Source of the DNA: JAHEFT01 sp963700705
Lineage (GTDB): Bacteria > Pseudomonadota > Gammaproteobacteria > Xanthomonadales > SZUA-36
Direction of reading: 5' to 3'
Assembly (NCBI GenBank): GCA_963700705.1
Contig: CAVOYQ010000006.1
Coordinates: forward strand, 62,001 to 126,000
Length of the DNA stretch: 64,000 bases
Of this stretch, positions 20,702 to 28,432 are shown piece by piece. Within the stretch, counting starts at the first letter, position 1, and every line of letters starts with the position of its first letter. The position numbers and the translations under genes are program-made. Under the pieces are notes generated by a model. It saw only the letters and a list, made by a program, of their open reading frames with translations. It was not told where the DNA came from and did no database searches.

Positions 20702-21214
20702 CTACTGATCCACCCTTACATCTGATCTCTTGTACATATCGAGTGTCTCAATCGCGTCTTGAGCCAATAGGCCATCAATATGTTCTGCGAATCCGGTGTG
20801 GAAAAAGCCCCTTCTTTGCCTCCAATAACGATCCATACCGGGGAGGTCTTTGACCGCGACTATTGCTGTGGTTATGGCTTCCCGAAATTCGGCGTCCAAC
20901 GTCCCCTCCTGCGAGAGGGAATAGCTGTTCTGCATGCCAAGTAAGACGGCATGCATCGACATCATGAACTGAAATTCGTCATGCGTGGAAAGCGGCTCCG
21001 GGCTTGTCATTGCATTGAACCAGATATTGCTGGCCTGCCGGTTGCTTCCCATTTCGAGATACCAATTCTGCATGGCCACGGACGCGTCATTCGCAGCTGC
21101 AGACCGAACTGCGCCGGCACTGTGTTTAACCTGAACGCCGACATGGATAAGCGTAATCACAACTGCAAGTGCGCCAATCAACTCGCCAGTCGCGCCAATT
21201 GCCTCCCAATTCAT
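20702..21214 (-). CDS. Hypothetical protein with N-terminal membrane segment
   Basis: This 170-residue protein starts MNWEAIGATGELIGALAVVITLIHVGVQVKHSAGAVR, a single membrane segment followed by a soluble helical domain (residues ~35-165) containing WFNAMTSPEPLSTHDEFQFMM and LPGMDRYWRQRRGFFHTGFAEHIDGLL. Proteins with this N-terminus are common and uncharacterised in marine gammaproteobacteria. It is convergent with the beta-propeller gene and lies just outside the IS element. No catalytic motif is seen. Confidence 0.75.
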   Translation of the reverse strand: MNWEAIGATGELIGALAVVITLIHVGVQVKHSAGAVRSAAANDASVAMQNWYLEMGSNRQASNIWFNAMTSPEPLSTHDEFQFMMSMHAVLLGMQNSYSLSQEGTLDAEFREAITTAIVAVKDLPGMDRYWRQRRGFFHTGFAEHIDGLLAQDAIETLDMYKRSDVRVDQ

Positions 21215-21417
21215 TTATTGTCACCTCGGCTGCTTTTTATCATTGGGTCAATTCCCGATACCAATCATCCTGGCAAACGACCGGCCGCTCCTGGCCGAAG
21301 GCGGAAAGCAGCACTCAAAAAGGCCATTTATTCAGTGGCGCCAATCTCTGCTAACGGCCTATTCTGTTGAAAAACTCCGGTCTGAATTTGAGATAATACG
21401 TACTGTTGATTTCAGGG

Positions 21418-22800
21418 ATGGAGCACTTTCCCATGATGGGCAGCAACGACAAGCCGCAAGAACCTCTTTTCTATTCATTTGATCTAGAAGATCTGGTGCC
21501 GCAGGACCATCTGCTGCGCAAGATAGATCGGTTTCTGGACCTATCTGATCTACGCCAGCATCTCGCTCCTTATTACAGTCACACCGGACGCCCGTCAGTT
21601 GATCCGGAACTGATGATCCGGATGCTGATCATTGGCTATTGCCTGGGTATCCGATCAGAGCGCCGCTTGTGCGAAGAAGTGAAGCTAAACCTGGCCTACC
21701 GCTGGTTCTGCCGGCTCAGCATTGAGGACAGCGTGCCGGACCATTCGACCTTCTCAAAGAACCGCCACGGCCGTTTCCGCGAAGCCGAGACCTTGCGCTT
21801 TGTGTTCGAGATGGTTCTGCAGAGTTGTATCGATGCCGGACTGGTCGGCGGGGAAGGCTTTGCGGTGGATGCCAGTGTGGTCAAGGCTGATGCCAGCCGA
21901 CAGCGCCATCACGAAGATGATGATGACTGGGGTAGTGGTCCCGGGGTACGCGAGTATCTTGATGGCCTGGAAGAGGATGACCCCGTACCAGTGGCATTAC
22001 CCAAGAAGGTCTCGCCGAGCGATCCGCAGGCCCGCTGGACGGCGGCACCGGGTGGTCCGGCCTTTTATGCCTACTCCACCAACTACCTGGTCGATACCGA
22101 CGCCGGCATTATAGTGGACGTGGAGGCCACGCCAGCCCACCGCACGTTAGAAGTCCAATCCACCCGTACCATGATCGAACGGTTAGAAGAACGTTTCAGT
22201 TTGAAGACCAAAAAGTTGATCGGCGACACTGCTTACGGGACCGCTGAGATCCTTGGCTGGATGGTCAACGAGAAGGCGATCGAGCCCCATGTGCCGGTGT
22301 GGGAAAAAGGTGAACGTACAGACGGTACCTTCAGTCGCTCAGACTTCGACTTCGATGAACAGGCAGATCATTACACCTGCCCCAACGGCAAACAGCTCAA
22401 GCGTTACCGACGCAGCTTCAACCCGCCGCGCAGCGGTATCGGTAAAGACCAGACGATCCGCTATCGTGCCGAGCAACATGACTGCGAAGCTTGTTCGTAC
22501 AAGGAACAGTGCTGTCCCAATACGGGACGACGCACGGTGCCGCGAAGCATTCATGAATCGGCACGCGATGTGGCACGGGCCGTATCTAAAACAGAAGATT
22601 ACAGCCGTACACGACGTCAGCGTAAACAGGTGGAAATGTTGTTCGCGCACATGAAATGCATACTGAAGATGGATCGATTGCGGCTACGAGGTCTGAGCAG
22701 TGCTCAAGACGAGTTCTTGTTGACGGCGACAGCGCAAAACCTTAGACGGATGGCCAAATACCTGGGGACAGATCCGCCAGTTGTTCCTGGAATGGCCTGA
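21418..22800 (+). CDS. IS1182-family transposase
   Basis: The ~460-residue DDE transposase is intact. The N-terminal region has the helix-rich DUF772 segment (DHLLRKIDRFLDLSDLRQHL, PSVDPELMIRMLIIGYCLGIRSERRLCEEV, FSKNRHGRFRE). The catalytic Asp is in GFAVDASVVKADAS, the second Asp in KKLIGDTAYGTAE, and the C-terminal Glu in RRQRKQVEMLFAHMK. A four-Cys patch (CEACSYKEQCC) is typical of the family. I prefer ATG 21418 over the upstream TTG. It should catalyse transposition of the surrounding element. Confidence 0.95.
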   Translation: MEHFPMMGSNDKPQEPLFYSFDLEDLVPQDHLLRKIDRFLDLSDLRQHLAPYYSHTGRPSVDPELMIRMLIIGYCLGIRSERRLCEEVKLNLAYRWFCRLSIEDSVPDHSTFSKNRHGRFREAETLRFVFEMVLQSCIDAGLVGGEGFAVDASVVKADASRQRHHEDDDDWGSGPGVREYLDGLEEDDPVPVALPKKVSPSDPQARWTAAPGGPAFYAYSTNYLVDTDAGIIVDVEATPAHRTLEVQSTRTMIERLEERFSLKTKKLIGDTAYGTAEILGWMVNEKAIEPHVPVWEKGERTDGTFSRSDFDFDEQADHYTCPNGKQLKRYRRSFNPPRSGIGKDQTIRYRAEQHDCEACSYKEQCCPNTGRRTVPRSIHESARDVARAVSKTEDYSRTRRQRKQVEMLFAHMKCILKMDRLRLRGLSSAQDEFLLTATAQNLRRMAKYLGTDPPVVPGMA

Positions 22801-22842
22801 AAGTGATCGAAAAACATGAAATAAACGAACAAAAACACGAAT

Positions 22843-22870
22843 AAAAAATCAAAATCCGGCATCAGCCGGA
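22843..22870 (-). terminator. Hairpin with T-rich tail inside the right end of the IS
   Basis: Read on the minus strand, TCCGGC-TGAT-GCCGGA is followed by TTTTGATTTTTT. It may stop transcription entering the element from the right. Confidence 0.4.
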
Positions 22871-22963
22871 ACATAAAGCCCGCATTGAAAACCGAGCCAT
22901 AGAATCACTCGCCTCAATATCGAGTTTTTCAACAGAATAGGGAAAAAAGCGGAACTGGAAACT

Positions 22964-23001
22964 ATAAAAAAAGGCCCGCCAGCATCGTAGTCCGGCGAGC
23001 C
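22964..23001 (-). terminator. Rho-independent terminator downstream of the low-GC secreted-protein gene
   Basis: Read on the minus strand, an 8-bp stem GGCTCGCC / GGCGGGCC encloses a loop and is followed by seven T. It is ~160 bp past the end of the minus-strand gene at 23163-23565. Confidence 0.65.
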
Positions 23002-23162
23002 CACAACATATGGGTCTGTCCTATTCTTTCAATTGGCTGGAGAATGATGTTCGTGAACCATTTTCCATTCACCCTTTGTTTTAACAAATAATAAAGTAAT
23101 TAGATTATTGACTGTATATTTCTCCGCCAATCATCAGTTCAAAATCTGAGATAAAGGTTAAA

Positions 23163-23565
23163 TTAGCTACATTCCCATAATATACAGCAACTTTCAAAGT
23201 TCCAGGTTGAAACGGCAAATTGTTTAACTCCACCTGGTTTTACTATTTCACCAAATAACGTACGTTCATGTTCTTCATTACCCTCACTATTCCAAAGTGC
23301 TCCATCATAATTAAATTCAGTAAACATGGGACCATAGTCATGAAAAGAGATAAGTTGGTCCATATATTCGGAATCTTTTCCAAGTCCGGCTCCGTCCGTT
23401 ATACTTTGTCTAATGGCCATAAAAGTTTTTAAGACCTCTGCTTGTGCTCTGTGTATAAGTTTGGTCAATTACAGAATTCTTGTCAGATTTCTCAGATGCG
23501 ACCACGTTTGTAGTCGAAACAAAGACCACCAAAAACGAAACCAGTAATAATTTAATTGCTTTCAT
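23163..23565 (-). CDS. Small secreted protein of unknown function, frameshifted, low GC
   Basis: The N-terminus is a clean signal peptide (MKAIKLLLVSFLVVFVSTTNVVAS) with an AGAGGA ribosome-binding site. The mature part begins SEKSDKNSVIDQTYTQ. A frame change near 23450 then joins it to RAQAEVLKTFMAIRQSITDG ... YGPMFTEFNYDGALWNSEGNEEHERTLFGEI, ending CCILWECS. The total is about 130 residues. Base composition is clearly lower in GC than the neighbours, and it sits beside an IS element, so horizontal acquisition is likely. I do not recognise a family. A terminator follows at ~22966. Confidence 0.5.
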
Positions 23566-23855
23566 AACCAAGCTTCCTCTTTTTAGATTTAATCTATGAT
23601 TAACCCCAACCTCTCTGGAAACCATGCTTCTCGATAGCTCCTCATTCCTGGCCGGCCCCACGGAATTCCCGTAAAAAAATCCGTGCTAAAGTACAGGTTA
23701 GGCAGTTGGTACGAATACTGCGTGATCAGAAAGCAACAATTTGCTGACAATTTGCTGATAAAACCTCTGAAATCCCGCAATAGCGTAAATTTTGTGTCAT
23801 TGGCTGTGAATTGAGCGGATTGGCCTGAATCAATACTGGGGGCAGACAGATTCGA

Positions 23856-25824
23856 ATGATTTACGAATTTTCTGACTTAACACTGGACCTGGACCGGCAC
23901 CTGCTAACTCGTGGGGGGCAGCCGATCAAGCTGACGAAGCTCAGTTTCAAAGTGCTTCAAGCATTGGTTCAGGCAGCACCAGCGTTGATCTCACACGATG
24001 ACTTGATCGACCAGGTCTGGGGACCCAGGCGGGTGATTACGCCCGACAACCTATCCCAAAGAATGAAGACGCTGAGGCAGAGCCTGGGTGATGATCCCAA
24101 TCAGCCCATCTACATCGAGGGCGTGCGGGGGGAAGGCTATCGTCTGGTGCCCGAAGTCAAAATTCAGTCGGCACAGACATCCAGCCGTCCATCCAGGCAA
24201 GTCCTGTCTTCACGTTTGCTGGTGAGCCTGGTTGTGTTGGCGTTGGCTCTGGGGTACATCGCTTTCGACAAGTTTGTGCTTGACCCTGTCAAAGATGTCC
24301 AACTTGCCCAATCAGCTAGTCAGGAAGGTCGCGCTGTCGCTCGAACTGAATCACACGAGGACAAATCCCTTGCAGTACTGCCCTTTGAAAACCGCAGCAA
24401 CAGCAAGGCAGACCAGTTCTTCACTGACAGTATGCATGACGAACTGTTGGCCACCATCGCCAAGATTGGCTCGATGAAGGTGGTCTCTCGCACCTCGGTT
24501 ATGGAATACAGGGACACCACCAAAAGGATTCCGCAAATTGCACAGGAGTTGGGTGTTGAACACATTCTCGAAGGCGGTATTCAACGCTCCGGTAATCAGG
24601 TACGGATCAACGTGCAGTTGATTGATGCGGCAACCGATGAACACTTGTGGGCAGAAATCTATGATCGTGAGCTGACTGCGGCAAACCTGTTCGCTGTGCA
24701 AAGTGAAATTACAAAAAAGATTGCCGAAGCCTTACATGGCGAGCTTTCCACAGATGAGGAACGACGCATTGACGCAAGACCAACCGACAACCTGCAGGCT
24801 TACGAGCTTTATTTGCGAGGTCGTTATTTATGGCAGCGCCGTGGCGATGAGAATATCCGGCACGCCATAACACTGTTCGAGCAGGCAACAGAGCTTGATC
24901 CACAGTTTGCCCGGGCCTGGTCGAGCCTGGCGGCGACGCACTTCACATTGCCGGTGTATTCTGACTCGCCGTGGAGTGAACATATTCCCCTGGCGGTCTC
25001 CGCGGCACAGAAGGCCCTGGCGCAGGATGATTCCCTGGCGGAAGCTTATGCGGTTCTGGGCGGTTTGGCTGACATGGATGGAAAATGGGCAGAGGCGGAA
25101 ACGCTTTTCTTGCTTGCCATTGCCAATGAACCCATGGATTCGACTGCACACCTATGGTATGGCGAGCACCTGTTCAAGCTTGGTCGTCTTGATGATGCGC
25201 TTGAAGAAGCCCTGATCGCTTATCAACTGGACCCATTGCACCCTGGAACCAATGCTCTTCTCGGGTGGATCTATTTTTATCTAAACGATACCAGCAACGC
25301 TTTGAAGTATGGTGCGGCCGCATGGGATTTAGGCCATGGCTCGGGGCTGTACTTTCAGGCATGGTTAAACCTGCGTATCGGGGAATTCGACCGAGCCGTC
25401 GGCTTCGCCGAGCAGTGGGATGAACGGACGGCAGTAGAATTCGACAATCCCCAAATTCCCCGCGCTAAAACTAGTTATCGAGGCAAAGATAGATGCAGCG
25501 AATAGACCGTTGTTTCTCGAGATGCTCGCAGAGCATGAAACGATTTCGTCGCTATCATTCGAGGCTTTACAGACTCTGTTCACGGGTTATGTCGTTTTTG
25601 ACCGGTTCGATGAAGCCTATCGAGTGGCCACTATGGCTCTTGACCTGGGTGGCTTCCATAGAAATAATTTGGTGTGGTATTTCTGGCGATCCGATATGGC
25701 GCCATTTCGTCAGGACCCGCGATTTGCAGCGCTTGTTACTGAGCTGGGAATGGTGGATTACTGGCGCGAATATGGCTGGCCAGATGTCTGCCAACCGGCG
25801 GGCGACGCTTTGGTTTGCAAATAG
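23856..25824 (+). CDS. Winged-helix membrane regulator with TPR repeats (CadC-like), one frameshift
   Basis: An N-terminal OmpR/ToxR-type winged helix (residues ~3-100; LTKLSFKVLQALVQAAPALISHDDLIDQVWG, IYIEGVRGEGYRLVPE) precedes one membrane segment (LLVSLVVLALALGYIAF, ~120-140). A FlgO-like periplasmic domain follows (SLAVLPFENRSNSKADQFFTDSMHDELL, LGVEHILEGGIQRSGNQVRINVQLIDAATDEHLWAE). Then come several TPR-like helix pairs from ~310. The frame changes once near 25465; the shifted frame continues LKLVIEAKIDAANRPLFLEML to the stop at 25824, giving ~656 residues. Such proteins bind DNA directly from the membrane; target and signal are unknown. Confidence 0.85.
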
Positions 25825-26165
25825 GTAGATAAAGGGGCCGGATACATTTTTTGCTGTCTGGCTCTGAAGCTGAGGAAATTCTGTAACGGGTCGATCTCGG
25901 AATATCTGGCTCTGTAGCCTGGAATTTCCGCTTTCTGGCGAGTAGCGGAACCAATTCAACGTGCTACTTCAGGGCAGACTTGTTCTCAGTTCGGCCAGGT
26001 GCGGAGATCCAGCTATTCTGGTCAGGGAATCAGCGATAAATACAGTTCAGAATCACAGTGAAATCAAGTCCTTCCGCGGAAGGACTTTTTTGTTATTTCC
26101 AACTGTGCTATCAAATAAGTACGCCGTGATAACTACATTTTCACTACATGAGGTTAAATGCCAGC
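25825..26165 (+). other. Intergenic region with terminator
   Basis: No gene is supported in these ~340 bases. A Rho-independent terminator is present at 26067-26093, some 240 bases after the regulator stop. A short untranslated transcript ending there is possible, but I see no other evidence for one. Confidence 0.35.
26067..26093 (+). terminator. Rho-independent terminator
   Basis: Stem AGTCCTTC / GAAGGACT with a CGCG tetraloop is followed by six T on the plus strand. Confidence 0.8.
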
Positions 26166-26576
26166 ATGAGTCAGGTCTCGAAGCAATTCAGTAGGGTACA
26201 GCGCGCTTTCTTGAGGGTTTTGGACAACCAAAACCGCAAACTCGTGGACTACGAAGACGATGTATGGAGTTTCTTTCAGAACTGCTGGCACCTAACAGAC
26301 TGGATTAAAAGCGATACACAAGGTGTAGCAAAAATAACCAGGGGAAAAATCGACGTTGAGGTGAAATCCTATCCGGCCCTGATGACAGTTGGAGAGCTGA
26401 CCAACAAAAGCAAAAATCTCGAAGTAACCAGTAACGTGACGGAAGAGGACGGAAAAGAACACGGGGAAATATTGTTGACAGTTATCAATAAAAACGGCGA
26501 TGAGTTTCCAGTGAAAAACCTGGCGATTGATGCGATGAAAAATTGGATGGCGATCTTTAAAAAATACCGACTTTAG
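26166..26576 (+). CDS. Hypothetical protein
   Basis: This protein of ~136 residues starts MSQVSKQFSRVQRAFLRVLDNQNRKLVDYEDDVWSFFQNCWHLTDWIKSD. The FFQNCWHLTDWIK phrase occurs in uncharacterised proteins of defence-like and accessory regions, by memory only. ATG 26166 has GAGGT 11 bases upstream; an in-frame ATG at 26148 is the alternative. The gene stands alone in the accessory island and base composition is lower in GC than the core genes. No function is assigned. Confidence 0.6.
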   Translation: MSQVSKQFSRVQRAFLRVLDNQNRKLVDYEDDVWSFFQNCWHLTDWIKSDTQGVAKITRGKIDVEVKSYPALMTVGELTNKSKNLEVTSNVTEEDGKEHGEILLTVINKNGDEFPVKNLAIDAMKNWMAIFKKYRL

Positions 26577-26792
26577 AAAGAATTCAAATGACGAGTGGCC
26601 TCATGAAAGGTGGTTCCGCTTACGAGCGAGAAACTGAACTCAATTCGATCTGAATTTCACCAGCAACTTGTTCGCCTTTCGGTTGCGGATTCAACTGGTC
26701 AACGCAACGCACTGATTGATCGGAAATTCTCTGGCTAGTCCTGCAGATCCCGGATAGCATTTTCAGAAGGAAAGACTCGGGTAAACCGTGCG
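26577..26792. other. Intergenic region, nothing recognised
   Basis: About 216 bases lie between a plus-strand hypothetical gene and the convergent acyltransferase gene. I see no gene, terminator or repeat. Confidence 0.4.
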
Positions 26793-27795
26793 TTATTCCG
26801 GCAATTTATTGTCACCAAGTATGGTATCCGCCGTCTTTGCGAGGGATTGGCAATTTATGGCTGACAGGTAATCTGCCTGGTGACCGGATGCCCGCAAAGT
26901 CTTTTTGATCATGCTTTCCAGGTTCGGCCGCTTGCCTTCCGGTTCACTGGCGACACCGATCCCACCGCCGAATTCAATGATCGTATCAATACCACCAGCG
27001 AATGCCGTTTGAAGATTCGAATGCCACAGTACCGGATGGAATAGCTGGAAGAACAGGCGCGATCTGATGTCCGCCGGATCGGGACTGTGATAGCCCCCGG
27101 TAAAGTTGGACAAAACCCGCACTTGCAGCAGGATCAAATTCGGCTGTTTCCAGCACAGGCCGGTAACGTTGTGCAGCCTCGACCATGTAATAGGTGTGGA
27201 AGGCGCCTTCGGTCTTCAAACGCATGAAACGCTTGCTTTCGAATTGTTCCTGGACCGCCGTCTCCAGCAGCGCAAGGTCTTCGGCGCGGCCGCCGACAAC
27301 CGTCTGTTCAGGCAGATTGCAACCGGCGATCGCGCAGTGATAACGCTCGGCGAAGGGCCGAATGGTATCGACATCCAGCGGGAAAGCGGTCATCTCGCCT
27401 TCGCCATAAGTGCCCATGAACTCGCCGCGCTTCTGGATCAGTTTCAGGGCGCTTTCAAAGCTGAGCGCCTTGCTTGCAACAAGCGCCGAGTACTCACCAA
27501 GACTGTGTCCGGCGGCCATGGCCGGTTGCAGTCGATCCTCGGTCAGGTCCCTGAAAACTTGCAGGCAGGCGATGGAATGAGTGAGCAGCGCGGGCTGGGT
27601 AAACCGGGTCAGATTGAGCTGCTCTTGCGGGTCATGAAAAGATAGCTCCGCAATATCAAAACCAAGCACCTGACTGGCCTGGTCGTAGACTTTTTTGGCC
27701 GTGGCATATTCGTTGCAGAGGTCGCTACCCATACCCGGGTACTGTGACCCCTGTCCAGGGAAAACATACAGGATGAGATTTTCGCTTGTCAGCAC
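26793..27795 (-). CDS. fabD: Malonyl-CoA:ACP transacylase-like acyltransferase, frameshifted
   Basis: The N-terminal block LILYVFPGQGSQYPGMGSDL, the nucleophile elbow AAGHSLGEYSALVAS and the later FTQPALLTHSIACLQVF, CNLPEQTVVGG and RLKTEGAFHTYYM are those of FabD, which loads malonyl groups onto acyl-carrier protein. The frame changes near 27130, after which VRVLSNFTGGYHSPDPADIRSRLFFQL and IIEFGGGIG continue to the stop at 26793. The start is uncertain: GTG 27795 is used, TTG 27855 is possible. It is away from any fab cluster and the C-terminal ~50 residues are unusual, so it may be a paralogue with another acyl substrate. Confidence 0.75.
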
Positions 27796-27888
27796 AGCTT
27801 TGCCACCCGGAGTTCTGCGGGTTCGTAGAATAGCCAGCGGCACCCGCAATAGCAAGCGTATCCGTTGGATTCACGATCCCATTGTTAC

Positions 27889-28314
27889 TCAGTCCAACAG
27901 GCTTCTGAACCTGCCCCGGTCTTCTACAAGATCCGCAACCGTGAATCGGTCCAGGTGTTGCATGAACGCATCCACACCACCCGCCAGGACCTTACGCAAA
28001 CCGCATGCCGGCGTTACCACGCAGCGGTTGGTCGACGCGTCGAAGCATTCGACAAAATTGCCCAGGTCTTCCATGCTTCGCACAATGTCGCCCACGTTCA
28101 GATCCGGGGCAGGCCGCGCCAGCTTCAGACCGCCGCTGCGGCCCCGTACGCTTTCGACAAAACCTTCAGCCACCAACCGTTGCGCCACTTTCATCAGGTG
28201 ATTTCTGGAAATGCCGTACGCGCTTGCGATATCAGCAATGGAGTGATGGCCATCCTTGGAGGCCAAAAACATCAACGTCCGGAGACCGTAATCCGTATGC
28301 AGGGATAATCTCAT
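27889..28314 (-). CDS. nsrR: Rrf2-family nitric-oxide-sensing repressor NsrR
   Basis: This 141-residue Rrf2 protein has a winged helix at residues 1-60 (MRLSLHTDYGLRTLMFLAS, IADIASAYGISRNHLMKVAQRL) and three cluster-binding Cys in FVECFDASTNRCVVTPACGLRKVL (Cys ~89, 97, 103). In NsrR these hold an Fe-S cluster that reacts with NO and releases DNA. It is divergent from a quinol NO reductase, with two NsrR-like operators in the shared 118-base interval, which makes NsrR much likelier than IscR. The ATG at 28314 lies directly beside operator 1, suggesting autoregulation. Confidence 0.92.
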   Translation of the reverse strand: MRLSLHTDYGLRTLMFLASKDGHHSIADIASAYGISRNHLMKVAQRLVAEGFVESVRGRSGGLKLARPAPDLNVGDIVRSMEDLGNFVECFDASTNRCVVTPACGLRKVLAGGVDAFMQHLDRFTVADLVEDRGRFRSLLD

Positions 28315-28316
28315 AA

Positions 28317-28337
28317 AAGATGCATATCACATATTGC
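28317..28337. promoter_or_regulatory. Probable NsrR operator 1
   Basis: The left half AAGATGCATAT is close to the known NsrR half-site AAGATGCATTT. The right half is weak. It touches the nsrR start codon. Confidence 0.6.
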
Positions 28338-28361
28338 TTTTAATTGCCAATTCGTGTAAAA

Positions 28362-28382
28362 AAGGTATATCAAATACATCTT
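28362..28382. promoter_or_regulatory. Probable NsrR operator 2 (norZ promoter)
   Basis: An 11-1-11-type palindrome has the right half AAATACATCTT, matching the NsrR consensus exactly, and the left half AAGGTATAT. It lies ~50 bases before the norZ start. Confidence 0.75.
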
Positions 28383-28432
28383 AATTGAATCGCGTTCTTT
28401 TGCCGGAATCCGATTCCTGCCGGGGAGAAAAA

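Larger units (their letters stand above)
21358..22941 (+). mobile_element. IS1182-family insertion sequence
   Basis: Perfect 20-bp terminal inverted repeats lie at 21358-21377 (CCTATTCTGTTGAAAAACTC) and 22922-22941. They enclose one transposase gene, giving a 1,584-bp element, the right size for IS1182. I cannot identify a target-site duplication from the flanks. A hairpin followed by a T-run when read on the minus strand (22843-22870) may block incoming transcription. No gene is clearly interrupted. Confidence 0.93.

Noticed and set aside
21243..21482. Gene interrupted by the IS1182 left end
   Set aside because: The short frame spanning the boundary has no coding character and no matching continuation on the right side of the element.
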